Assembly (NCBI GenBank): GCA_963970005.1
Contig: CAXAMN010021284.1
Location: 141,694 to 205,693, forward strand
Source: Durusdinium trenchii
Lineage: Eukaryota; Sar; Dinophyceae; Suessiales; Symbiodiniaceae
Direction of reading: 5' to 3'
DNA length: 64,000 bases
The number at the start of each line of letters is the position of its first letter. Position 1 is the stretch's first letter. Positions 11,031-20,801 of the stretch are shown here, in pieces. The position numbers and the translations under genes were made by a program. Below the pieces are notes generated by a model. It worked only from the letters and a program-made list of their open reading frames with translations. It was not told the DNA's origin and did not search any database.

Positions 11031-11363
11031 GCTGAAATCTTCCATTTCGTTGTTCTGACCTGACCATCCGTTGGCAAGCCAAGAGGCTAAATGAAAAGGC
11101 AGGATTCGCCGTGTTTTGGGCTTTGGCTTTTGCCGAGATGTGTTCTTTTCTACAAATCAGAGGAGTTCTTTTTGGTGCACCATTTAAGAGTTCTGGCCGT
11201 TCTGGCATCTCTTTGACAGTCCTTTTGAAATGTGTGTGCTGTTCCAGAGCTTCTTCACCAACTCAGCCTGGTATACATAGGACGACTTAAATGTTTGTGT
11301 GTGTGGTCCCTGTCCCTGTCCGCTTCTTCACCAAGTCAGTCTGTGATACGACGCCTGTCAGAG

Positions 11364-11452
11364 GACGACCTTAACTTGGACGATCGCTTCTTCAAGGCTA
11401 TCATGGCCATAGAGGGCGAGGACCAGCCTGTGATTGTCGACAGCGTGCGCGT
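11364..11452 (+). CDS. Exon type B, copy 3, of LRR-family gene array
   Basis: The CCTGTCAGAG acceptor is followed by DDLNLDDRFFKAIMAIEGED, QPVIVDSVR and a possible GTGCGT donor. This is the best preserved of the three type B exons. The other two end one base after the residue pair that follows AIEGQ. Here the corresponding GGTGA is CCTGTGA, so the donor has moved or the exon is extended. Confidence 0.5.
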
Positions 11453-12182
11453 GCGTTGCGACAAAAAGGGCGGATTCTCTATGACCACACAGACTGTGGC
11501 GGATTCATCCATGATTGCTTTGCAACTCCCTTCCATACAGACTGGCACAGAGATGATGTGATGATTGCCGTCATTTGGTAGTTGACCTATGAGTTTGCTG
11601 CTCAAAAGTTATTTTCATGCAGCAAACTCATCGGCATGTCATGGTGGACCAGCAAGTCACTGGCTTGTTATCATATTTTGTTGATTGGCTGTGCCACTGT
11701 CGAAGGAGCCGACTGAAGATGTTGGGAACATGCTGAAGATGTGGGCAGAAGCAGTTTTTACGAGGCCGAGATGGTAAGATTGCTGCCAGGCTGTGTGGTT
11801 TCCTGAAAAGTTGGAGGGACTGACGCAGGTCGCTGTACAATTTCCTCATGTTTGCCCATGTGGCAGAGCGTTGAGATGTCAAAATGAATCAAGGATGCAG
11901 GATGACTAAGCAGATAAAGGTTCGAGAATGAAGGCAATGTAAGCTTCAACCTGAACGACAAAAGCCTTCTGCCTTGAGCTGTTCCAATCTGAGCAAGCTT
12001 GTTGAGTAGCAGTAGTAGCAGCAGTAGTAGTAGTAGTAGTAGTGGTGGCCGGTGCATGGTCAAAGCTGAGCCTCTTGGAATTCTCCTGGCATAGGAATAA
12101 ACATGCTGAGCATTTTTGCATTGCGTGCCTTTTTTTGGAAGCATGAAAGGGTTCTAAATATGTTGTTCAACATCGGCCAGCT
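11453..12182. other. No gene recognised; AGT microsatellite
   Basis: A GTAGTAGCAG/AGT trinucleotide run lies at about 12004-12045. Nothing else was recognised. Confidence 0.5.
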
Positions 12183-13043
12183 GCATCATGAATTGCTGTT
12201 TTTTTCTTTTTTTTGTGGCGACAGCCGTAGTCCAGCTGCGGACATCATCCTTTGTTGTGTCTTTCTCTACGGGGACTCATTTCTGGAAAGAAGGCTTATA
12301 TTGACGGGTATTCTCCCAGAGCAGCTCTGCCGTTCAGCTATCGTTCCAATCCTTGATCATCAATAAGCTATACATAAAAGTTCAGTTTGACTTTAATGCT
12401 TGATGTTGTGAGCAATGGAAGTTCAGTATTCCAAAACCAATCCTGCAGAGTTCCCAGAGTCAAACGTGTCATATCAAGGAGAAAGGTTGGAATTGTTAAG
12501 TTGCCTGTTTCAAGGTCCGGTTTTGGTGATCAATGCTTTAAGAGTCGCCCACGTGCCTTGCTAAAATTGGATGCAGCTCTCGAGGAGAGGTGAGAAAGAG
12601 ATGCAGGCCGCCGGGAACTGGATCTTTGTGCCAAAGAATTTTTGCGCTGATGGCTGGTGTGTTCTTTGCTTACCTGGAGCAGCACTGCTAGACAGAGTAG
12701 ATCTCCAAAACATTGAAACAAGAAACCACTGTCAAGGGTGGTGCCTCTAAAAGTTTTGGTTGTAGAGTCTGAGTCTTCCCCAGAGCCTTCGATTCTATTC
12801 ACCACCGCTTTGTGGCGAGGCCATGGACATCAAAATTGCAGTTCCTGACTCTCCTGACTCCGTGGCGACAGTGCCAAGGCGCGGTACTCCCGGGGGGGGG
12901 AGCGCTGGGGTTCGACGGTTCTGTTGGGATTTTCCGCGTCTTGAGAAGGATTTCCACATCGTTGCTTGTGCACGGGCTGTTGCCAATCCACCGGAACTGG
13001 CTGGTGTAACGAAAGCCGGCAAGCATGTAGGACTCCTAGAGCC

Positions 13044-13063
13044 AATGAGTCCCGGGACTCATT
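13044..13063. repeat. Perfect 20-bp palindrome, unit 1
   Basis: AATGAGTCCCGGGACTCATT is its own reverse complement. It is followed by GAGCCCCTGTGGGGT, a second short inverted pair. Confidence 0.9.
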
Positions 13064-13888
13064 GAGCCCCTGTGGGGTACCGCTGCACTAGTTTGCAGGG
13101 GTAACGACATTGGCCTGGCACAAGCACCACCGGGCAGCAGTTGGGAGGGGCAAAGGCCACTGGGTTTGTAAGAGGTCATCCTCACATGACATTGGATGTG
13201 AAACACTTGATTTTAGCAGTTCTTTTTGGAACGCATCCAACAAGCAACCTGTGGGTGGTGCTTGTACTGTGAGTTGTTGGTTTTGCTTGGTGTTTTGAAC
13301 CCCTTAAAGCAACTTCTGGAGTCTTGTTCCTTGCCCGAGATCAAGGGTGACTTCGTGTGCTCAAGAATTTGTGGGAGAATACTTCATGCATATTCGTATT
13401 GGATTGGTTCCTCTGACTCATGAATAAGCATCCGCAAGCATCGATGTAGAGGAGGTTCAAATCAATCACCACAATATATCGGCTAATTATACAAACACTT
13501 TTCATTGGCCTCGGAGTTGATGTTGATACCATGAGCCCTTGTCCTCCGCGTGACCTTGTTGGGATTTGCTGTGTCATGAATTGCTGCTCTTTGTGGCGAC
13601 AGCCGTAGTCCAGCTACTAATATCATGCCTTGTTGATTTGGAAAGAAGGCTTATATTGATGGGTATACTCCCAGAGCAGCCGTGCCGCTCAGCTGTTATT
13701 TCCAATCCTTGACCAATGAGTTATATGTTCAAGTTCTGACTTTCATGGATGTTGTGACCGCAAGCAATGCAAGTTACCCCCAAAACAATCCTGACTCCCC
13801 AGCATCAAACGTGTAATATTATTGAGAAGGGTTGGAATTGTTGCATTGCCTCCTGTGCTGACACCCTTAATGTTTTTATTTGCCCACG

Positions 13889-13961
13889 ATGCAGTCGAGG
13901 AGGCGCGTGAAAGACAGTCCTAAGTATGCTGAGATCCAGGCCGCCGGGAAGGGAAGTTTCG
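13889..13961 (+). CDS. Short exon resembling a kinase glycine loop, unit 2
   Basis: ATG opens MQSRRRVKDSPKYAEIQAAG followed by KGSFG and a GT donor (G|GTGGGT, phase 1). The pattern K-Y-x-x-x-x-x-x-G-K-G-S-F-G is that of the N-terminal strand and glycine-rich nucleotide loop of eukaryotic protein kinases. No later kinase motif (VAIK, HRD, DFG) was found downstream, so either the remaining exons are far away or this is a detached first exon. Unit 3 has a second copy at 15488. Function by motif only. Confidence 0.35.
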
Positions 13962-14395
13962 GTGGGTTGGTCATTTGGATCTCTGTGTCGAGTTATTTTT
14001 GCGCTGATGGCTGGTGTGTTCTTTGCTTTCCTGGAGCAGCACTGCTAGACAGGGTAGATCTCCAAAACATTGAAACAAGAAACCACTGTCAAGGGTGGTG
14101 CCTCTAAAAGTTTTGGTTGTAGAGTCTGAGTCTTCCCCAGAGCCTTCGATTCTATTCACCACCGCTTTGTGGCGAGGCCATGGACATCAAAATTGCAGTT
14201 CCTGACTCTCCTGACATGGCGACAGTGCCAAGGCGCGGTACTCGCGGGGGGGAGCGCTGGGGTTCGACGGTTCTGTCGGGATTTTTCCGCGTCTTGAGAA
14301 GGATTTCCACATCGTTGCTTGTCACGGGCTGTTGCCAATCCACCGGAACTGGCTGGTGTAACGAAAGCCGGCAAGCATGTAGGACTCCTAGAGCC

Positions 14396-14415
14396 AATGA
14401 GTCCCGGGACTCATT
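14396..14415. repeat. Perfect 20-bp palindrome, unit 2
   Basis: Same sequence as at 13044; GCGTCCC follows. Confidence 0.9.
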
Positions 14416-15487
14416 GCGTCCCTGTGGGGTACCACTGCACTAGTTTGCAGGGGTAACGACATTGGCTTGGCACAAGCACCACCGGCAGCAGTTGGGAGGG
14501 GCAAAGGCCACTGGTTTGTAAGAGGTCATCCTCACATGACATTGGATGCGAAACACTTGATTTTAGCTGTTCTTTTTGGAACGGTAACAATACCAAAATT
14601 GGCCTAATGCTCTGAAGTCAGGTTACTGTAAGTGTGGACAGGATGAGTCCGATTGCTGGCAGCTGCTGTCGCTGCACTGTAAACACCCCCTGAAGAGTTT
14701 ACCTGATGACTTTCAATTCGACCAACACAATCCAAGATTTTGTAAAAACGACATATAATCCCCCCGTATACCATGTGATTGCCATCCAACAAGCAACCTA
14801 TGGCCTATGGGTGGTGCTTGTACTGTAGTTGCTTCTTCCAGAACTATATTTTAGATACACAGTTGTTGGTTTTGCTTGGTGTTTCGAACCCCTTATTAAA
14901 GCAACTTCCGGAGTCTTGTTCCTTGCCCGGGATCAAGGGTGACTTCGTGTGCTCAAGAATTTGTGGGAGAATACTTCATGCCTTCATGCATATTCGTTTT
15001 GGATTGGTTCCTCTGACTCATGAATAAGCATCCGCAAGCATCGATGTAGAGGAGGTTCAAATCAATCACCACAATATATCGGCTAATTATACAAACACTT
15101 TTCGTTGGCCTCGGAGTTGATGTTGATACCATGAGCCCTTGTCCTCCGCGTGACCTTGTTGGGATTTGCTGTGTCATGAATTGCTGCTCTTTGTGGCGAC
15201 AGCCGTAGTCCAGCTACTAATATCATGCCTTGTTGATTTGGAAAGAAGGCTTGTATTGATGGGTATACTCCCAGAGCAGCTGTGCCGCTCAGCTGTTATT
15301 TCCAATCCTTGACCAATGAGTTATATGTTCAAGTTCTGACTTTCATGGATGTTGTGACCGCAAGCAATGCAAGTTACCCCCAAAACAATCCTGACTCCCC
15401 AGCATCAAACGTGTAATATTATTGAGAAGGGTTGGAATTGTTGCATTGCCTCCTGTGCTGACACCTTTAATGTTTTAAGAGCCCACG

Positions 15488-15560
15488 ATGCAGTCGAGGA
15501 GGCGCGTGAAAGACAGTCCAAAGTATGAGGAGGTCCAGGCTGCTGGGAAGGGAAGTTTCC
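15488..15560 (+). CDS. Short exon resembling a kinase glycine loop, unit 3
   Basis: This is the copy of the exon at 13889, reading MQSRRRVKDSPKYEEVQAAG and then KGSF. The last exon base is C instead of G (TTTC|CGTGGG versus TTTC|GGTGGG), so the final loop glycine codon would change or the donor moves. A-to-E and I-to-V substitutions suggest that unit 2 and unit 3 diverged after duplication. Confidence 0.3.
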
Positions 15561-15998
15561 GTGGGTTGGTCATTTGGATCTCTGTGTCGAGTTATTTTTG
15601 CGCTGATGGCTGGTGTGTTCTTTGCTTACCTGGAGCAGCACTGCTAGACAGAGTAGATCTCCAAAACATTGAAACAAGAAACCACTGTCAAGGGTGGTGC
15701 CTCTAAAAGTTTTGGTTGTAGAGTCTGAGTCTTCCCCAGAGCCTTCGATTCTATTCACCACCGCTTTGTGGCGAGGCCATGGACATCAAAATTGCAGTTC
15801 CTGACTCTCCTGACTCCGTGGCGACAGTGCCAAGGCGCGGTACTCCCGGGGGGGGAGCGCTGGGGTTCGACGGTTTTGTTGGGATTTTCCGCGTCTTGAG
15901 AAGGATTTCCACATCGTTGCTTGTCCACGGGCTGTTGCCAATCCACCGGAACTGGCTGGTGTAACGAAAGCCGGCAAGCATGTAGGACTCCTAGAGCC

Positions 15999-16018
15999 AA
16001 TGAGTCCCGGGACTCATT
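15999..16018. repeat. Perfect 20-bp palindrome, unit 3
   Basis: Same sequence as at 13044 and 14396. Confidence 0.9.
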
Positions 16019-16790
16019 GCGTCCCTGTGGGGTACCGCTGCACTAGTTTGCAGGGGTAACGGCATTGGCCTGGCACGAGCACCACCGGGCAGCAGTTGGG
16101 AGGGGCAAAGGCCACTGGGTTTGCAAGAGGTCATCCTCACATGACATTGGATGCGAACCACTTGATTTTTGCTGTTCTTTCTGGAACGGTAACACTACCA
16201 AAATTGGCCTAATGCGCTGAAGTCAGGTTGAGTGTGTGGGATGACAATTTCTGGCCGCTGCTGGCGCAGCACTGTACACACCCCCTGAAGAGTTTACCTG
16301 ATGACTTTTAAATCTAAGAGATGAATCGTTTTAGTTGGTTGAACCCCACACCATCACCACCCAAAAGGTTGTTTATATAATCCCCCCAAAGATATCATAT
16401 TCTATGTCGTTTACAATCCAATAAGCAACCTGTGGGTGGTGCTTGTACTGTAGTTGTTTCTTTCAGAACTATATTTTAGATTTTTAGATGCACAGTTGTT
16501 GGTTTGGGTTGGTGTTTCGAACCCTTAAAGCAACTTCTGGAATCCTGTCTCTTGCCTGGGATCAAGGGTGACTTCGTGTGCTCAAGAATTTCTGCGAGCT
16601 TACTGTGCGAGCAAAGAAGAACTCATGCACATTTGTATTGGTTTGGTTCCTATGACTTCTAACAAGCATCCGCACACATCGATGTAGAGGAGGTTCAAAC
16701 GAAACACTTTTCGTTGGCCTCGGAGTTGATGTTAATAAAATGAACATCCATGAACCCTTAGTCCTCGGCGCGACGTCGAGATTTGCTGCC

Positions 16791-18030
16791 CAGGCTTGTT
16801 GAGGCAAAACAATCTTGACTCGGAGAACAAAGGGCAAAGCCCAGTACTGTACACCCAGCTCTTAGAACGGACTTTGGTCGGTTTGCAGGTCTCACTGCAC
16901 CCCAATTCAAAACTCAAAGCATTCTCGTGTTTGGGTTTGATGGTGGGAATGCCTTGCACACGTAATTCTCAGTTGCATTGGGCATTCATGACTGACTCAA
17001 GTCTGACTGAACTGGGTGTGTACTCAAAGCAGTTAATGATCACATTCGTTCTGTATGTCTGACAGAACGAGTGCATTCGCCGGAGGGGCCGGAACCAAGC
17101 TTGAGACGAACGACAGATGGTGAACGCATCACTGGAAGCGATAAGAAGGTAGAACATGGTGGAACCACGAAAGACTCGATATGCTCAAAGCTAGACATGG
17201 TAAAGTTGGTACAACTATCAAGAAACGACATCAGTTTAACTACTGTAGTTGTGATCGAGCTTCTGGCCAATACACACTCTGCAGCTAGATTGACATCGAA
17301 CCTCCGGCTCATTTCGGAAGCCCACAAGCAGCCAGAAGCACGAGTGCTAGTGCTTGCTCAGTGCTCAGCCCGAGTTACTGTCCAAAACTCTTGATGTTTG
17401 CTAGTTCTTTGATGTTCTGTGTTGGTCTTGGAGTTGGTGTTGAGTTTTAAAGTTTTGAGATTTTTGAGCTCGTGTCCTCGACACGATTTGCTACCCTGCA
17501 GGCTTGTGCCCAGGACACCTCCCCAGCTCTTAGAGCGGACTTTGGTCGGTATCATTTCACCCCAATTCAAGACTCAAGACATTCTCGAGCAGTTTGGGTT
17601 TTTTGATAAGTTTTATGATGGGAAGGCCTTGCACAGGTAAAGAAGTTGCATTGAGCATTCATGACTGACTCAAGTCTGACTGAACTGGGTTTGTAAACGT
17701 ATTATATGTTTCCAACTTGTGTGTGTTTTTGCATCTGCCAGAAAGAGGGGCCAGAAAGCTAAAGACTTGGCAGACAGACAGAAGCAACGAATGCATTGAT
17801 GTTTAAAGAGCTGAAGCCTTGACATGGTAAAGTCATGAGTTCTGGCCAATGCCTCAAAACTCACAGACGCAACCACACTCTGCAGCCACATCGCGCTGCA
17901 CGTCGAGCCTTCGCTTTGACCTTATTGGGCAGCGACAAGTTGGCTCATTTGGGAAACCCATAAGAAGCCACACGCACGAGCGCTCAGTGCTTGCTCAGTG
18001 CCGAGTTACCGTCCAAAACCACTGATGGAG
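16791..18030. repeat. Tandem duplication of about 0.6 kb
   Basis: Shared strings occur in the same order in both copies: CAGCTCTTAGA(A/G)CGGACTTTGGTCGGT at 16856 and 17523; TTGCATTG(G/A)GCATTCATGACTG at 16974 and 17648; GACATGGTAAAGT at 17193 and 17821; TTCTGGCCAATxC near 17265 and 17840; and CGAGTTAC(T/C)GTCCAAAAC at 17371 and 18003. The copies have diverged by many substitutions and indels. Confidence 0.8.
17510..17638 (+). CDS. Possible exon within the 0.6-kb duplication
   Basis: The frame reads QLLERTLVGIISPQFKTQDI and continues LEQFGFFDKFYDGKALHR. It ends CACAG|GTAAAG, a good GT donor. The homologous stretch at about 16853-16965 has lost this frame (QLLERTLVGLQVSLHPNSK and then unrelated residues). 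I do not recognise a family. It could be an intact exon beside a decayed copy, or a chance frame. Confidence 0.3.
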
Positions 18031-19190
18031 GCTCGTAGTCGCAGCAGAAAAAGGGAGTTGAATTGAATTAAGTGTTTGGTTTGCCCAACGTGGCTACCCA
18101 ATCGATGTTTCGTGAAGCTTTCTTGTCTGATGAAATCACTCCGTTGCTGGAAAAACCGTTGGCTCCATGGTCTCGAATCCACTCTTTATGCAAGTCTCAG
18201 ACTTTCAGACTAGATGTATATTTTTCATCAAGCGCTGTGTCGGCCCATGTGGTTCCAGATTGCAACACTCAGGCCATGTGGTTCAGAGCACTGAAGCTAC
18301 AGCCATTTGTAGTTTCTTACTGATAGACAGGTGCTACAAATGAGTTTCTCACTGATAGACAGTGCTTCTATTTGTAAGCTACAGCCAACTATAGTTTCTG
18401 ACTGATAGACCATATCTTCAACTCTCAAGAGTTCCGTTTCCCTTGATATGCTATGATATGCTTCAGCAGCCTCTCTTGAGGCTTGCAGTGGTGAGGGGAT
18501 TCGGTTTTTTGTACAGTACAAAGCTCGGCTCAGCATGTCAGTTCTGGTTAGATGTGAGGAAGTTTTGTAGCACGTGGGAGTCTGGCAGGAAAGGAATCAG
18601 AGGGGATTATTCAATCTCAGATGACCGGCCTGCCCGGGTGTCTCTGCTGGCTGCGTGAGGACCGTTTGTGTAGTGAGTAGTGTTCATGATGCAGATGTGT
18701 GCAAGGGCATTATCAGCATCCCTACATCAGTCAACCGGTGGAGGCAGAGCTACCCACATTTGCTGCTGATCAGCCTTGCAATACGTACAGCTTTCTGGGG
18801 AAGAAACAGAAGAGTTGGGTGAGGGGATCTCTACAAAGCTTCATGACCATCCAACCCCACACACAGCCACATGGAAGTGGAAAATCCATGTAACGATGAT
18901 GTCAGGACCGTGGAAGACCATTGAAGCCTTCAGAATATTTCAGAACATACCCTGTTGCAACCACTTAAACATGTTGGAGGAGTTCATGTGGTCGCCCCCC
19001 GAAAGCAGAGAGCGACCGGGTCCCACCGTTGGTCGTTCGGTCCGGGTCCTGTCCAGGGTGCAGCGCGGTTCAGATGGGAGGATGGGATCTCGCAGCGGAC
19101 TGGAGGTGCCCCAGCAAAAGGTTTGAAGAGACAGAGCTGGGATATTTTGTTTTTCCCCAGATAGCGAAGCTATGGGGTTCTTACTTCAAA
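18031..19190. other. No certain gene; short triplicated motif
   Basis: The string AGTTTCT(T/C/G)ACTGATAGACAG or a close variant occurs three times between 18310 and 18410. A frame at 18776-19126 (116 codons, containing LEEFMWSPPESRERPG) has no recognised motif. Confidence 0.4.
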
Positions 19191-19225
19191 TAACAATAAG
19201 TTGCCCGTGCGCGCTTTCGAGACAG

Positions 19226-19505
19226 GTTGCTGGTGCTGGGTGCCGGTGCTGATGCTGGTGCTGTGAGCTGGCTGTGCACGTGGTGGAGAGAGGGTGCATG
19301 GGTGCCAGGTGCCGGTGGAGACAGGGTGCTGGTGCTGGCTGTGGTGCTGGTGCTGTGAGCTGGCTGTGCGCGTGGTGGAAACAGGGTGTCGGTGCTGGGT
19401 GCCGGTGCCGGGTGCGGGCTGTGGTGGTGGGTGCCGGTATACCGGTGCTGGGTGCTGGTGCTGGGCGCCGTGAGCTGGCGCGCCGGTGCTTGGTGCTGGT
19501 GCCCG
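19226..19505. repeat. GGTGCTG/GGTGCCG minisatellite
   Basis: Interspersed GGTGCTGGTGCTG and GGTGCCGGTG hexamer-like units, with repeated GTGAGCTGGCTGTGC blocks. The His/Pro/Ala/Ser-rich minus-strand frames across it are repeat by-products. A related piece recurs at 20185-20330. Confidence 0.85.
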
Positions 19506-19615
19506 CTTCTGACAGTGAAGTGATAACAACCGCCGCTTCTGACGGTGAAGGGTAACAAAGCGCCGCTTGCAGCAGTGAAGGGCGACCAAGCACCGCTTCG
19601 GACAATGAAGTGCCA
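19500..19615. repeat. About 30-bp repeat, four units
   Basis: Four successive CGCTTCTGACAGTGAAGTG-like units (about 19504, 19532, 19561 and 19590), each followed by ATAACAA, GTAACAA or GCGACCAA. Confidence 0.8.
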
Positions 19616-19835
19616 GCAGTCATGGGCCGCATGAACTTATGCACGCAACATGATACGGTGTTGTCGCTTGAGCGTTCTTTGTCTATTAGCGCTGTGGGGT
19701 ATTTACACTCTTGAGGTTCTGTTTTGGCCGACAGCTGTGTCAAGAGCTGTACTGTTTGCGCGCGTACTTTTGTACAATTTAAAGTTCTATGTGCAACGTC
19801 AGGCTCTCAACTGGCCATTGTTTCAGCATGTTTCA

Positions 19836-20115
19836 GCATGCTGCACACACAATAGTCGTGCTGGATACTGCTTGGCATTGGGCGAGTGAAGCCCACGGGC
19901 TTTGCCGTTTGTGCATACTTTTGTGCGCATAAACTTATACGCGCAAGATCATACGGCCTTATCGTTCTGCAAATCGTTGCTTCAAGCATGCTACAAAGTC
20001 AATCGTGGCGCTGGATACTGCTTGGCCTTGGGCCAGTGACACTTACGGGCTTCGCTGTTTGCGCGCATACTTTTGTGCGCATAAACTTATACGCGCAAGA
20101 TCATACGTTGTTATT
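19836..20115. repeat. 150-bp tandem duplication
   Basis: AGCATGCT, GCTGGATACTGCTTGGC, TTGGGC(G/C)AGTGA and TTTTGTGCGCATAAACTTAT plus ACGCGCAAGATCATACG recur with about 150-bp spacing. A weaker trace (AACTTATGCACGCAACATGATACG) lies at 19633. Confidence 0.85.
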
Positions 20116-20801
20116 CTCCAATTAGGGATAGCTATGGGGTTCTTGCTGCAAATAAGAATGAGCTGGCTGCACGCGCTTTCGAAAGGGTGTCGGTGCTGGA
20201 GTGTTGTGGTCCTGGGTGCTGGTGGTGTGAGCTGGCTGAGCGCGCAATTAAGACGGGCGGCGGCGCTGGTCGGGTGCTGGCGCCGCTGCCGGTGTTGTCA
20301 GCTGGCAAAGCGCACCGGTGCTGGTGTCAGCTGATTGTGCGCGCTTTGGAGGTGCCGTAAGCTGGCTGTGCAGGCGGCGTACATTCTTGTTCCAGCCAGT
20401 TGCATGTCAACAAGTCGTGGGATTCTGCCTGGCTATCTGGGTCTACGCTGGCGTAATTTTTGGGAGTCTAGAGAGTTCATTGTGGCCGTGACTCTGACTC
20501 AGAAACTGAGAGTAAATATTTGAGCAATTGGAGGAGTTGAAGATGCACAGATGGCAAGTCAGTCTTGAGTAGGACTGCCGCAGTTTTGGGTTTTGAGGGC
20601 CATGCCGGTGCAACAAGACTAAGAACCGAACCCAACGGCACATGGACCGTTTCTTCCCTTCTTTTTCCCAAGACAGCAAATGCTGGGCATGTGGACAGTC
20701 ACAACAAAGCTACATCAATCCAATCCAAAGCTACATCAAGATCCACCCCTGGCCCTAATCTTGCACCCGCACGAGGGCGAACGTGTGGCACTGCCCATTC
20801 C

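Larger units (their letters stand above)
12183..16790. repeat. Three tandem units of about 1.4-1.6 kb
   Basis: Unit starts are marked by AATTGCTG followed by GTGGCGACAGCCGTAGTCCA at about 12190, 13580 and 15180. Spacing is about 1389 and 1600 bp. Units 2 and 3 are nearly identical over long stretches (for example 13586-13870 and 15186-15470). Unit 1 is more diverged on its left side and lacks some inserts, such as the block around 14590-14780. Each unit contains the palindrome AATGAGTCCCGGGACTCATT and a shared block starting ATGGACATCAAAATTGCAG. Single-base indels near the G run (12890-12900, 14247-14253, 15848-15856) shift the frame between units. Confidence 0.9.

Noticed and set aside
12823-13065. 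80-codon frame starting MDIKIAVPDSPDSVATVP in tandem unit 1
   Set aside because: Units 2 and 3 break this frame by single-base indels near the G run, and no splice context supports it.
12215-15240. CCGTAG within GTGGCGACAGCCGTAGTCC as a spliced-leader relic
   Set aside because: The dinoflagellate leader continues CCATTTTGGCTCAAG; here it continues TCCAGCT, so only six bases agree.
19170-19743. Overlapping minus-strand frames of 125-185 codons
   Set aside because: They fall on the GGTGCTG minisatellite and 30-bp repeat; several frames are open at once, as expected for stop-poor repeats.
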